From positions 514,031 to 578,030 of the forward strand of contig CAJNDS010002579.1 in assembly GCA_905221605.1 (NCBI GenBank): a stretch of DNA of 64,000 bases, written 5' to 3'. Origin of the DNA: Symbiodinium natans (Eukaryota; Sar; Dinophyceae; Suessiales; Symbiodiniaceae). Below are positions 1 through 10,949 of this stretch, one piece after another (position 1 is the first letter of the stretch; every line of letters starts with the position of its first letter). Made by a program: the position numbers and the translations under genes. The notes beneath the pieces were generated by a model. That model did no database searches. It was not told the DNA's origin and saw only the letters and a list, made by a program, of their open reading frames with translations.

Positions 1-29
1 AACCCTAAACCCTAAACCCTAAACCCCAG

Positions 30-1469
30 GTCGCCCGTTTGCTCGTGGAGGCCGGTGCAGACAAGGATGCCGCCAACATCTGGGGTGAAACTGCTGCAAT
101 GACGCTTGGTGGCCCAGTGGTACCCTTTGCCCTTTTTTTTTTTTGGTTCTGGTTTCCCTTATAAAAAAACCCTAAACCCTAAACCCTCAACCCTAAACCC
201 TAAACCCTAAACCATTATAAAAAAAACCAACCCAAAAAAGGGTGCCCTTACTATAATATGGTTGCTGGGCTACCAAGGACGGCGGCGCGCAAGGGCCACG
301 TCGAGGTCGTGCGCTTGTTGGTGGAGGGCGGCGCCGACAAGGACTCTTAGGGGCTGGGTAGCTAGCCTTTAACCTTTTTGTGCCATACATCATCTTATGA
401 CAAATACAAGGTTTGCCCTTTTTGGGGCTAGGTTACTATCCGGGTCGGAGTAATTGCGGGTAATTTCCCCTCCTTTAATGTGGTCTCCTGATTAGTGTGA
501 GGCCCCCCCCCCCCCAAACTACATCCACCCCCGCAATAATGTCTAAAAAAAAGGGACCACCCCAAACTAATTTTCGGCCCCGGGCCCCCCCACCAGCTCC
601 TCTTCATTTCCTCTTCGCTCCTCTTCCCTCTCCTCTTCCTCTCTCTCCTCTTAGGTAATTAATTCAGAAGCTTGAAGGCCCTCCGGTCCTCCTTTCCTGC
701 CCCTTCCCCCGAAAACCTTGACATTATTGTGGGGGTGCAATTTTTTTTAAAATAGGGTTCGGGGCAGCACGTGGACTACCCCCTTCAAAATTTGATGGCT
801 AGGCCTCCTCAGATAAGCGAAGTCATAAGGAATCCTTGTTTTCCGGCCTGGTCGTAGACCCTGAACCCGGGAAGCTCAGAGCTCATATTTAACAGCTCAG
901 ACCTCAGATGTTCGACCTCACAGCCTGGGGATGACAGCTCAGAACTCCGACTTGAAGCTGCTCTTCTTTTACTCTTTTCTTTCATCATCTTGTTCTCTTT
1001 TTTTCTCTCTTCCGAAACCCATGCCCGAACAAGCTTTACTTTAGTGTGGGGGGGGGGGGCAATCGAATTTTTGTCTCCTGAATAATTTTTGGAAAACTTT
1101 TCATTATTGGAGGGGTCCAGACTAATCAGGATACCACATTACTACACTACAAAAAAGAACCTCCCCCCCCAAAAAAAAAAAAATATATATATATATATAA
1201 GAAAAAACAAAAAACAAAACTGGTATTCAGCCCCCTATAAGGACTTGACCAACCTCGACGGCAGCAGTGCCTTGAAAATTGCTACGTATCTTGGTAGCCC
1301 ACTGGTACCCTTTGCTCTCCTTTTTTTTGGTTATGGGTTCCCTTATTCAAAATAACCAACCCAAAAAAGGGTGCCCTTATTATAATATGGTTACTGGGCT
1401 ACCAAGGTACTACGACCATGGCGAGGTGGTGCGCTTTCTGATTGAGGCCGGCGCCGACAAGACGGACAG
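30..1469 (+). CDS. Ankyrin-repeat protein, internal fragment of four exons
   Basis: Exons 30-100, 278-341, 1242-1285 and 1407-1469 join in one frame to give three consecutive ankyrin repeats. Visible motifs include LLVEAGADKD, then GETAAM joined to TAARKGHVEVV, then LLVEGGADK joined to DLTNLDGSSALKIAT, and finally EVVRFLIEAGADK. Ankyrin repeats are protein-protein interaction modules; the partner cannot be told. The first exon follows a ccccag acceptor that is the end of a telomere-like array. Intron 1 (101-277) and intron 3 (1286-1406) are short inverted-repeat elements; intron 2 (342-1241) starts GA and ends AG with GACT at both junctions. The 5' end is outside the window and I could not place exons after the gtgtct donor at 1470. 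The repeat identity is secure; whether the gene is expressed is not known. Confidence 0.7.
101..277 (+). mobile_element. Family A introner-like element, copy 1 (forms a GA-AG intron)
   Basis: The element begins GCTTGGTGGCCCAGT and ends ACTG/GGGCTACCAAG-like, with inverted ends. It is flanked by a 3-nt duplication GAC (101-103 and 278-280). Deleting 101-277 leaves gca-atg-acg-gcg in frame and rebuilds a normal ankyrin helix (TAARKGHVEVV). The interior has been enlarged by a telomere-like array at about 167-212. The core shows ttcccttata and aaaagggtgcccttac blocks shared with the other copies. Confidence 0.75.
342..1241 (+). other. GA-AG intron of the ankyrin fragment
   Basis: This 900-nt stretch lies between ...gccgacaag and gacttgacc. 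It starts GACTCTTAGG and ends CTATAAG, and its removal gives GADK-DLTNLDGSS in frame. It holds C and G homopolymer runs (about 503-515, 1047-1059), a pyrimidine-rich block around 590-650 and an AT microsatellite near 1184-1199. No gene is visible inside. Confidence 0.55.
1286..1406 (+). mobile_element. Family A introner-like element, copy 2 (GT-AG intron)
   Basis: A 121-nt insertion with ends TCTTGGTAGCCCA and TGGGCTACCAAG, flanked by the 3-nt duplication GTA. Removing GTA plus the element joins gct-acg-tac-tac-gac and restores KIATYYDHGEVV. The splice dinucleotides are GT, supplied by the target duplication, and AG, supplied by the element end. Confidence 0.8.
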
Positions 1470-2160
1470 GTGTCTCGGAGAATACTTAAGAGACACCCAA
1501 AACTGCGAGCATAGTAGGACCCCCCATACAAAATGCTGGGGTCCTTGTGCAAGCCTATGCCTATGCGGTTCACATAATCCCCAGTACACCTATAAGGCTC
1601 CGCGACCCTAGCAAGCAACCCATGGCGTATAAGTAGGTGTGTTCCGCCACCCGAAGTTGGGCCGTCTTCAAGTTTTCCTTTTTTTCGGGTTTGTAGGGTT
1701 TAGGGTCTTTCTGTAAGCTACTCTGACCTTCAAAGCAGTCGGGCCTCTAAGGTATGGCGATATGCCTTATCGGCACGACCCCCCTGATCTGACGGAACCT
1801 CCACCCGACAGCAGGAACTTCGGGCTGAGGGCATTGGGCTGCTGCATTCAGTTCATGATCTTTCAGGGTTTCGGGTCCAGGGTTTAGGCTTTGTTGTGGG
1901 TGTTTTGCGGTAATTAGATTAGGGTTTAGGGTTCAGGGTTTAGGGTTTTTTGGGGGGTTTTGCGGTAATTAGATCAGGGTTTAGGGTTTAGGGCTCAGGG
2001 TGTAGGCTTTTAGGGTGTTCGGGTAGATTCCCCTAGGACCGCGGTACTTTCCCAAAGCACTGCACAGCCTCACAACGCCCCCCCTTTTGGGGGCTGAGGA
2101 CGCGCTCTCGGAGAGCCCCGAAAATTATACTCCACCCCTTGGGGTGGAGGGGGCAGAACC

Positions 2161-2309
2161 CCAAACCCTAAGCCCTAAACCCTAAACCCCAAACCCCAAA
2201 CCCCAAACCCTAAACCCTAAACCCTAAACCCTAAACCCTAAACCCTAAACCCTATACCCTAAACCCTAAACCCTAAACCCTAAACCCTAAACCCTAAACC
2301 CTAAACCCT
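2161..2309 (+). repeat. Interstitial telomeric array (CCCTAAA)n
   Basis: About 20 near-perfect units of CCCTAAA, with a few CCCCAAA variants at its start. It lies far from any possible chromosome end within the window. Confidence 0.9.
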
Positions 2310-3114
2310 ACCTAGAGCCCCCCAATGAAGCCAGCCCTGCGGGGTTGAGGGTTTGTTGCGCCTTAGGCTGAAGACTTCCTTCAAAGTACGGAAGACCAGA
2401 CCCTCAGAGGCTGAAAGTGCGCCCCTCGCTCCTTTCCGTGTCCCTCCCAAACCAGGGGTTTAGGGTTTAGGGTTTGGGGTTTGGGGTTTGGGTTGAGGGT
2501 CCTGAACTTAGATCCTGGCAACCCACGCTTGTCATTTCCCCTACCCAGCTTCCTCAAAGCGTTCCGAAGGGTACCCATATGGTGCATACAACTGGGCTGT
2601 TTTTGTTGGAGGCGGTTCCTATATGGGCATTAGCTTTAGGACCCCGAAACCCTAAGCCCTAAACCCCTAAACCCCTAAAACCGAAACCCCTAAACCCCAA
2701 AACCCTAACCCTAAACCCCTAAACCCCTAAACCCCCAAACCCTAAACCCTATTCAGGTCACTTGGACACCCTCAGGGCTCAAGGAGGATCTCAGGGAGAA
2801 GTAGGGGGACAAACTGAACCCTAAGATTTAGGGTTTATACGGTTTCGGGTTTAAGGTTTAGGGTTTAGGGTTTCAGGAACTCTCTTTTGCAAGAGCGCTC
2901 AGAGCTTTTTGGCACTCTAGACAACTCAGCTTGTAAGCATCTACCCACAAAGCAAGCCCCACCCTATAAACCCTTAACCCCAAACCTCGAAACCCTAACC
3001 CTAAAACCTAAACACTATTTGCTATCCTCCCCAAACTTTGGTTTTGTGGCCTTGTGTCAACTGGGAAACCCCCTTCTGCAGGGTGTTTTGGCTTGGGGCC
3101 TCTGTCGTTGAAAA

Positions 3115-3367
3115 CCCAAACCCCAAACCCCAAACCCCAAACCCCAAACCCCAAACCCCAAACCCCAAACCCCAAACCCCAAACCCCAAACCCCAAACCC
3201 CAAACCCCCAACCCCAAACCCCAAACCCCACACCCCAAACCCCAAACCCCAAACCCCAAACCCCAAACCCCAAACCCCAAACCCCAAACCCCAAACCCCA
3301 AACCCCAAACCCTAAACCCTAAACCCTAAACCCTAAACCCTATACCCTAAACCCTAAACCCTAAACC
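3115..3367 (+). repeat. Variant telomere-like array (CCCCAAA)n then (CCCTAAA)n
   Basis: About 27 units of CCCCAAA, nearly homogeneous, switching to CCCTAAA after about 3307. The homogenised variant produces long artificial open frames on both strands (PNPKPQT and GFGVWGL), which are not genes. Confidence 0.9.
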
Positions 3368-4435
3368 CGGGGTCTAGGGGTCTTAGGGTCCAAGCAGCTT
3401 TATTAAGGCTGGGCTTGCCAAGCCCTGCGCCCCAAGATGCTCAGACGAAGGTCATGGGGCTTAGGGCATCAGGCGGTTAGCATGCTTAGCTGAAGATGAG
3501 TCTGATCCCTAACGGTTTAGGGTTTAGGGTTTAGGGTTTAGGGTTGAGGGAGTCTGATCCCTAAACCCTAACACTCTAAAACCCTAACACCCTAAAACCC
3601 TAACACCCTAACACCCTAACACCCTACTGTACCCCCCCTTTTGCTTGTATTGGCATAGGCACTACGTCGAGGGCCTTTGCGGCCTGGTCCTGCCGCCCTG
3701 GCACGTCGTATTTGCAGGGCTTATCATTATAGGGTTTTTTCAAGGGTGTCTAGGGTTTGGGGGTTTAGGGTTTAGGGCTTAGGGCTTGTCATTATGGGGT
3801 TTCTAAGGTTTAGGGTAGGGTTTACGGCTCATCATTACCGGGGGTGTAGGGTTTCTTGGGGTTAAGGGTTTCGGGTTTAGGGCTTATCATTCTAGGGGTG
3901 TAGGGTTTCTAGGGTTTAGGGCTTGGGGTTTGGGGTGGGTTTGGATTTAGCATCCGGGGTTTGGGGCTTGTTGGTGAAGACTGCAGGGTTTAGGATTTCG
4001 GGTTTGGGGTTTAGGGCTTCTAGTGTAAAATGGGAGCTACCAGACCCCTTTAACACCGAGAAGGTAAACTTCCAAACTGCCTCCTTTCATTGGTGTAAGG
4101 TTTAGGGTTTAGGGTTTAGGGTTTAGGGTTTAGGGTTTAGGGTTCAGGGTTCAGGGTTCAGGGTTCAGGGTTCAGGGTTTACCCGTTGCACCCCCGGAAG
4201 TCCCCTTAACAAGAGCCTACGTGCGCCTTAAGCCAGGGCATCTGACAGGGTACTTGTAGGGTCTATAGACCTACATTTGGGTTACCCTAAGCCTAAACCC
4301 TAAACCCTAAACCCTGTTTGGAGTCATGAGTTCTAGTCACACGACGAAGATGAGGACTAAGTCATGGGTTCGAAAAAGGGGGGAGGTGGGGAACTTGGCA
4401 CATTCTAGACCCGCTAAAGCTTAGGGTGTAGGGGT

Positions 4436-4513
4436 TTTGGGGTTTTGGGGTTTTGGGGTTTTGGGGTTTGGGGGTTTGGGGGTTTTGGGGTTTGGGGTTT
4501 TGGGGTTTTGGGG
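4436..4513 (+). repeat. Variant array (TTTTGGGG/TTTGGGG)n
   Basis: About ten units of GGGGTTTT with some GGGGTTT. This unit resembles hypotrich ciliate telomere repeat but is embedded between TTTAGGG-type arrays, so it is most simply a local variant. Confidence 0.85.
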
Positions 4514-4962
4514 TTCAGGGTTAAGGGTTTAGGGTTTAGGGATGTCTCCGAATCCGCCGCCGCCGCCCCAGCGAAATCCACGCAGGCCCAGAGCGGTCTA
4601 GGGCCCTCAGGGTTAAGACTGGCGGGCTGAACCCAGAGCCCTTCAGACCTGTTAAATAAACCCTAAACCCTAAACCCCAAACCCTAAGCCCTAAACCCTA
4701 AACCCGAAACCCTAAACCCTAAACCGCAAACATTGGGATCCTGCGGTGAGAACGGCGGTTCGAGCTATCCTAAAGCTCTCCCTTGTCCGCGGATGATTGG
4801 TTCATTCCATTGGGCATAGGGAGTATACTCAAGCATCTACACTAGTAGCCCTAAACGCGAACCCTCAACTCTAGACCCTAAAACCTAAACCCTAAACCCT
4901 AAACCCTAAACCCTAAACCCTAAACCCTAAACCCTAAACCCTAAACACTACAGCACAGCTGA

Positions 4963-5087
4963 AATCCTACGGGCTCCATCAACGCCTCGCCCTGCATAGT
5001 ACACGGCCTGTATTTTGCCACCCAAGGAGTCTTTGAAGAGCGATGCGTTGCTGCAACTTTGGCAACATGGAATCCTTGCATGGAGCC
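4963..5087 (+). CDS. Possible exon, unknown protein
   Basis: An open stretch (INASPC, GVFEERC, ATWNPC motifs) with several cysteines lies between a telomere-like array and a hairpin element. The length and codon variety look coding, but no clear acceptor was found and the family is unknown. Confidence 0.22.
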
Positions 5088-5173
5088 CTATTCAAAATGC
5101 ACCTGCAGCTTTAAGGGTTTTACCTACGACATAGGGGGTGCCTACTACGAAACTGTAGGTAAATAGGGTCCCG
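5088..5173. mobile_element. Short inverted-repeat element, family F copy 1
   Basis: The left end gagccctattcaaaatgc and right end gtaggtaaatagggtccc are inverted relatives, and the middle carries cctacgacatagggggtgcctacta. A second copy lies at 16525-16600. Boundaries are approximate. Confidence 0.5.
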
Positions 5174-5483
5174 GGCACAGCACCACAAGAAGAGGTCTGC
5201 ATGCTGATTCTCATTCTGAATTTTGTTCCAGAACTTTCCAACCCTAAGCCCTGAAGACCCTTAAGCCCCAAAGCCTCTAAACGTTTAGGGTTTACGGTTT
5301 AGGGTTTAGGGTTGTTTAGGGTTCAAGGTTGTATAAGAAGCTTTGGGAGCTCGGTGCACAGCGGTTTCAGGGTTCGGGGTGAAGGTTGTAGGATTCGAAG
5401 GTTGCAAGTTACAAGTAGGGTTGAGGGTTTAGGGGTTAGCGTTCATGGTTTAGGGTTTAGGGCTTAGGGCTTTGGGGTTCCAG

Positions 5484-5840
5484 CACATCAAGTTGGTTCA
5501 TGCGAATGCCTTCAATGCCCTACTTGCTGCCTTCCTCGAGTCTTTGACCACCGGTCTTCGCGCTCGCGTGCTTGAATCAGCGTCGAAGCATACTTGTCAC
5601 GAGGCTGAAACTGACGCCAGGTTCATGTCGACTCGGTGTTGAGGTTTGCTTACTTTCCCAAAGGGTCCTAAGTACCTACATAGTGCAAAACAGGGTTTCT
5701 ATAATAGGAATTTCTATTATGGTTTGGGTAAGTGTCCCCCATATAGGTATTTAGGACCCTTTTGGGTTTCAAGAATGGTCCTGCAAAATAAAGTTGTGGA
5801 TCTGCAGAGCGCCAGGCGCCAAGCCGCCTACACCACACTG
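5484..5840 (+). CDS. Possible two-exon gene fragment, unknown protein
   Basis: Exon one (5484-5635) follows an acceptor ttccag and reads HIKLVHANAFNALLA and onward through RARVLESASKH. Exon two (from 5774) reads MVLQNKVVDLQSARR and onward. Removing 5636-5773, which starts GT, ends AAG and contains an inverted-repeat element, joins the two in frame through an arginine codon. The residue mix is alpha-helical and not low complexity. I do not recognise the family. The downstream end is probably near a GT at about 5841. Confidence 0.4.
5656..5768. mobile_element. Hairpin element, family D diverged copy
   Basis: Inverted arms cccaaagggtcctaagtacc and ggtatttaggacccttttggg flank about 65 bp. The arms resemble the better-preserved pair at 50473-50575 and 52364-52465. 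The element fills most of the putative 138-nt intron 5636-5773. Confidence 0.55.
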
Positions 5841-5869
5841 GGCGTATTTGTTACCCGCCTGAAACCCTA

Positions 5870-7690
5870 AACCCTACACCCCAAACCCTAGGCCCTAAAC
5901 CCTAAACCGTAAACACCCTAAACCCCAAACCCCAAACCCTAAACCCTAAACTCTAAACTCTAAACCCTAAACCCTCACAAAAGCTCCCTGCAAAAGCCCC
6001 TGTTGCAACTCCCACGTCGAGAGGGTCGGTCTTCTTGCTGTGCCCGCGCTGTGCCTCGTGGCCGGGGGCTTGAATGGAAAGACCAGTACTACTTTTAGGG
6101 TTTAGGGTTTAGGGTTTAGGGTTTATTAGGGTTTAGGAACCCCCCAAAAAACACATATTATTCTTCCTTATTAAGGGTAATATAGGGATTGTCATGTTTT
6201 ATTCTTTTGGGGTTCTTAAGCAAATAGTAGAGTACCTTACTTGGAGGTTCAAGTTCCTTATAACCCCAACGATAGCTGTACTTCTAAGGCCCCAACGTCT
6301 TCGAAGTAGATGAGAAGTAGACCCGTACAATCGAGGTTATGGTACCCGTGGACCTTCAAGTAATTGTTGTGCCCAAAGGCCTTCCTACATAAGGTTTTTG
6401 ACTCGGGTATGGCCGTTTTCTCTGTCCGACGATGTGACGTTCTGTAATCTGAGCCATCTGAGCGTTCATGATTGAAAGGTTTTCTCGTAGATGTTTGTTC
6501 GACAGTCTGTCATAAAGCCATTCAGACACGACCTCTGAAGTTGTGCGGATTTTGTTAATTTACCCTAAACCCTAAACCCTAAACCATAAACCTAAACCCG
6601 AAACCCGAAACCCGAAACCCTAACCCTAAAAATCCGTCACCAACCTAGGTTGTCCTTGCCTTCCGTGTACCCTCACAGGATGATTCTCACATCACCCCAA
6701 AACATTCAGCAGTTTCAACGCGAGCCTGAGAGATCCGTCGATTTTTTTCTGGTTATAGGGTTTAGGGTTTAGGGTTTAGGGTTTAGGGCCTTAGGCTTTA
6801 GGGTTTAGGGGGTTTGTAGTTTGTGGCCACCAAAAGCATGCAGTCACTGCAGCGTCCTCCGAGAAGTCAGGGAAAATGCCAAATGATGATGTTAGCGGAT
6901 CCACCTTCTGAGCTGACCCCTTATGGGTTTACCCAGACCTAAAACTTCAAATCCTAAAGATAGGGTTTAGGGTTTAGGGTTTAGGGTTTGGGGTTTAGGG
7001 TTTCGGGTTTAGGGCTTGCTGGGACTGATGTCCACCATTCACTGGCCCGATGCAGCAAACCAGCGCTCAAGGAAGCCGTGAAAGAATCTCCTGAACCCTG
7101 AAAGCTGGATTTCCCCTCAGTGATTAAGGAGCAACGGCTACCTTCTGAACCTGCAGGTTCAGGGAGCTTACGTGTCCTTGCCATTGCCAGTGTCACAAAC
7201 GTCTTCTGGCATTGCAGCCCCTGACAGCAATTCCCCCTAAACCCTAAACCTTCAACCCATCTAAACCCTAAACCCTAAACCCTAAACCCAAAACCCTAAA
7301 CCCTGACCCTGTGAATGTGCAAGGTCTTCCCGCAGCGTGCGTCGGGAGCCTACAGCATCTGCAAAGACCCTGTTCAGACGGAGGGATGATAGGGTTTGGG
7401 GTTTAGGGTTTAGGCGGTTTAGGGTTTAGGGTTTAGGGTGTTTAGGGTGCTTAGGGTTTAGGGTGTAGGGTGTTAAGGGGTAGGGTTTAGGCGGTTTAGG
7501 ATCAAGGTGATGGCTACAAATTGTCAGTGCACGTTTTTGGTGGTGTAGCTTTCTATAGCTAGCAACAGGTTGCCCTCTTACAATTTGTTTTGGAAAAAGT
7601 TTTTCCGGATTTTCAAATATTCTATCTACTTGAGGATGCCTAGTACCCCAGAAGATGCCCTTGCAAGCCCGAAGCCCGAGACCCAGTTAG
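5870..7690. other. Telomere-repeat-rich region, no confirmed gene
   Basis: Arrays at about 5866-5975, 6095-6127, 6563-6620, 6757-6815, 6961-7015, 7233-7305 and 7390-7500 separate unique islands. An open island at about 6008-6073 (HVERVGLLAVPALCLVAGGL) may be an exon but has no recognised family. Confidence 0.45.
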
Positions 7691-7691
7691 C

Positions 7692-7782
7692 AGCAGCCGG
7701 CTGCTGAGGCGTTTCTGCCATGCCATCCTCTCCTTGTTCCTGGCGTTCATGGCCTTTGTGCTGGGGGCTCCCAGTGGCAGGG
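7692..7782 (+). CDS. Possible exon encoding a membrane segment
   Basis: After a ttagcag acceptor the frame reads SSRLLRRFCHAILSLF then LAFMAFVLGAPSG: two arginines and then about 17 hydrophobic residues, as in a signal anchor or signal peptide. No family could be assigned, and the frame choice rests on hydrophobicity alone. Confidence 0.25.
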
Positions 7783-8147
7783 TAGAGGGTTTAGGGCTGA
7801 GGCTGTACTAAAGGGGTCGTGCGAATAGTATTCCCCATAGGGTATACTTTCGAATTTCAGAACCCTCCAAACCCTATTTTAACTATTAAGGCGCTTATAC
7901 TCGGGTTTTGTTTATAGGGTTTAGGGAGACTGGACAGCCGGTTCGCCTTTTGCGACAAGAGATGGTTTAGGCTTATGAGGCTGCTCCTACAACAACAAGG
8001 GAGGGGACTTTGATGCTCACGTCAGTCCCTTCTGTATCTGTGTATACATGTGCATCCATGTGAGGTCCGTATGGGGGGTTTAAGATATAGGATCGCACAA
8101 AAAGGTAACTACAAAAAACCACAGCCTGATGAATTGAGGGGCGTATG

Positions 8148-8312
8148 TTGAGCTCGAGGGGTTGCGAAAGCCTCGTTCCTACCATGGGAAGAAGATCTTA
8201 GAGCTTGGGTATCGCCTGCAGGGGTGGAGTTTTCACGGTGCATGCCTTGACGTGTGGTCACCTGGCCAATGGCCAAAGCAAGCTTTTTGTGCCCTTGTCC
8301 GTTGTTGCTCCT
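8148..8312 (+). CDS. Possible exon, unknown protein
   Basis: An open frame across a non-repetitive island reads KPRSYHGKKILELGYRL and then WSFHGACLDVW. Mixed composition and lack of repeats favour coding, but no splice sites or homologue were recognised. Confidence 0.22.
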
Positions 8313-8940
8313 CTAAACCCTGGACCCTGAACCCTGAACCGATGTAGCGCAAGAGTCCGCAACCCGCCCTAAGGCTCACAGCCTGTGCTGCACGTCGCCC
8401 CGCGGTCCTCCTCTGGAGCGCTGCCGGATTGGGGGCCGGTCTGGGGGGAGGGGGGGTTTAGGGTTTGGGGGTTTGGGGGTTTGGGGCTTGGGGCTTGGGG
8501 CCCGGGGTTTATGGTTTAGGGCTTCTAGGGTTTGGAGTTTCTTGTGGGCCTCAGTTTGTTGAAGTCAGCAGCTTAGCGTTGAGGTGCCCAGGGGGTTGTC
8601 GCTGGAGGGCCTAAACGCTTCGGGTTCAGGGTGTTGGGTTTGGGGTTTAGACCCCAAACGTGGTAGGCGGGGTAAGGGGATTCTATTCTATCTGGGGTAT
8701 AAACGGGATACCACTATTTTGGGAAGTGCCCATATGAAGCCCTCAACCTCCATCAAGCCATATGAATCGCCCCTTTACGCCCAAGCCCCTTCAGCCCTAA
8801 ACCCTAAACCCTAAGCCCTAAACCCTAAACCCTGAGCCCTAAGCCCTGAGACTCCACGTGAAGCCCTTAAACTCCTTAAAGCCTTTCCTTGGCTTTCTTC
8901 TGGGAGGCTCTTGGGACTCTAACCTTCTGGGCTTTGTTGA

Positions 8941-9100
8941 AACTACAATCAGGAGCCAACCCTAAACCCTAAACCCTAAACCCTAAACCCTAAACCCTAA
9001 ACCCTAAACCCGAAACCCGAAACCCTAAACCCTAAACCCTAAACCCTAAACCCTAAACCCTAAACCCTAAACCCTAACCCTAAACCCTAAACCCTAAACT
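8941..9100 (+). repeat. Interstitial telomeric array (CCCTAAA)n
   Basis: About 21 units, with two CCCGAAA variants and one shortened unit. Confidence 0.9.
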
Positions 9101-9229
9101 TTTAGGAGGGGTTCCGAAGTAACTCTACTAAGCCCTTCATGGCCTGAAAGGTTGCGAGCCACTGGCTCCTTCCCCGCAAGCTCCATCACATGGGCCGCGT
9201 GTCGCTGTCTGAACCTCAAAAAGAGGGGT

Positions 9230-9740
9230 TGATTGGGTTTCTTTAGGGTTTCTATAGGGTTTTAGTGGGGTTTATAGGGTTCCATACAGTTTCTTTTGGG
9301 GTTTCGAAAGGGTTTTATAGGGGTTTACCTTCCAAAAGAGGGGTTGATAGGGTGTCTATGGGGTTTCTACTGAGTTTTATGGGGTTTCAACAGGGTTTGT
9401 ACAGGGTTTGAAGGGGTTATAGGGTTTTATCCGGGCTTTATAGGGCTTTATAGGGTTTTATAGGGTTTTATTGGCGGGTTTGAAGAGTTTACAGGGTTAA
9501 ACGGGTTTAAAGGGGTTCAAAGGGTTTATAGGGTTTTATAGAGGTTTATAAGGTTGACAGAGTTTTGAACGGTTTCAAGGGATTTTAAGGTTCACAGAGT
9601 TTCTAGGGTTTCTAGGGCTTATAGGGTTTATAGGGTTCAAAGGGTTCAAAGGGTTTATGGGGTGTATACTGTAGGGTTTCAAGGGTTTATGGGGTTTACA
9701 GGGTTTAGCGGGTGTATAGGGTTGGGGGGGGGTTATAGGG
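9230..9740 (+). repeat. Degenerate TTATAGGG/GGGTTTATA array
   Basis: Roughly 500 bp in which GGGTTT recurs every 7-12 bp, separated by variable A/T spacers (tatagggtttatagggttcaaaggg). It looks like a decayed telomere-type array with unit-length drift. Confidence 0.75.
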
Positions 9741-9963
9741 GTTATAAACTACATTCTTCCTCATAAGGGCAATATAAGGACTATCATTCTTTAAGTTTTT
9801 TTTTTTTTTTTTTTTTTTGGGGGGGGGGGGGCTCTTACGTACGAATAGTAGTAAAGCCTAAATAAGACTTTGATTGATGCCTTGCACAATATGGGGATTT
9901 CCGAAAATAGGGGTACTCTTTTGGGGGTTGCTTCAAGAAGATTCTACTCTTTTGGGGGTATAA

Positions 9964-10012
9964 TATAGGGTTTAGGGTTTAGGGTTTAGGGTTTAGGGTT
10001 TAGGGTTTAGGG
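9964..10012 (+). repeat. Interstitial telomeric array (TTTAGGG)n
   Basis: Seven consecutive TTTAGGG units followed by tatgtatatgtatatgc. Confidence 0.9.
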
Positions 10013-10311
10013 TATGTATATGTATATGCATATCTTTGTTCATTTTGTATGTATACATCGAGTCTGAGCTAGGGATTCTCATTGAAGGCTATCGCCTTAT
10101 AAGTCTTGAGCCTCCTAGGCCAGTTTTGGTGTCCCCGCCCCTCTCCAAGTAGTTTTATATACAACCCTAAACCCTAAACCCTAAACCCTAAACCCTAAAC
10201 CCTAAACCGGGTGCAAAAGCCTTAGGTTCCAGATGCGCCTTGGCGATTAGAGTAAGGCTTACGCGGACTGCTTGGTCACGCTTCTCAGGGCTCTTTCCGG
10301 GGTTTCGGGAA

Positions 10312-10386
10312 ACCCTAAACCCTAAACCCTAAACCCTAAACCCTAAACCCCAAACCCTAAACCCTAAACCCTAAACCCTAAACCCT
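10312..10386 (+). repeat. Interstitial telomeric array (CCCTAAA)n
   Basis: About ten CCCTAAA units immediately before the coding-like island at 10.4 kb. Confidence 0.9.
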
Positions 10387-10397
10387 TTGGGTTGAGA

Positions 10398-10659
10398 GTC
10401 TAATGATGCTACTTGTGTGGCACAGGGCTGTCAGAGTCCATGGAACCGGTATGTGTTGGGTTTGCCCAACCGATGGGAAGGACAACGTCACCCATGCAAA
10501 TATGTGTGGTTTCCACAGCCATTTGGGCCGAAAATCGTTGGGTGCAGCAGAGAGCCACGATGCTTCGCTGTCCGTGGCAGGTCTTTCTCATTGCTCTCCA
10601 GGTCAGCGATGCTCGCTTGGGATCCAGTTCTGCCAACACTTCCAGTTCCTTGGCAGCTG
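10398..10659 (+). CDS. Possible 5' exon of the cysteine-rich surface-type gene
   Basis: The frame from about 10399 reads DATCVAQGCQSPWNRYV, then WEGQRHPCKYVWFPQP and CSREPRCF, rich in Cys and Trp as in extracellular proteins. The end ...PWQLS followed by GAGTACAC could act as a GA donor; joining to the exon at 10950 gives LS-ECAEAS, matching the LS..EC motif of the later domain. This join is an inference. Confidence 0.4.
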
Positions 10660-10949
10660 AGTGAGTACACTTTTACACCTTTTGGGATACGATGGTCCCC
10701 TATAGAACTGAAAGTGTACACTGTTTTGGGGGGGCTTATGAACTCAGCCAATAAGGTTCTTCCACTGAGCCGTTGGCTGTTACCCTGACCAAACACATTC
10801 TTCAAGGAGCAGACGGACATAATGCCTGTCGAAAGGACTCCTCCCCACTTGATGACTATGAACCTTGGGTTGGAGGGAGAGCTTAAAGGTTCAGGGTTTA
10901 GGGTTTAGGGTTTAGGGTTTAGGGGGTTCACTGTTGACAGCCATCTAAG

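Larger units (their letters stand above)
1470..4962. other. Telomere-repeat-rich region with unique islands, no confirmed gene
   Basis: Short unique islands of 60-150 bp alternate with telomere-like arrays in both orientations. The island at about 1753-1867 is open for roughly 38 codons (YGDMPYRHDPPDL...) and that at about 3657-3714 is open (HYVEGLCGLVLPP). Both lack a recognisable family. Nothing else could be supported. Confidence 0.5.
8313..10397. other. Telomere-repeat-rich region, no gene seen
   Basis: Contains several telomere-like arrays, a 500-bp degenerate array, a poly-T/poly-G tract near 9799-9831 and short unique islands. No supported coding exon was found. Confidence 0.5.

Noticed and set aside
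1-28. True chromosome end
   Set aside because: Only four units at the window edge and an exon starts right after; identical arrays occur all through the interior.
3008-3329. Several overlapping open frames of 83-97 codons on both strands
   Set aside because: They are translations of the CCCCAAA array (PNPKPQT and GFGVWGL) and exist in every frame.
3657-3714. Exon matching an exonuclease motif (HYVEGL)
   Set aside because: Only five residues resemble the family and the rest does not fit.
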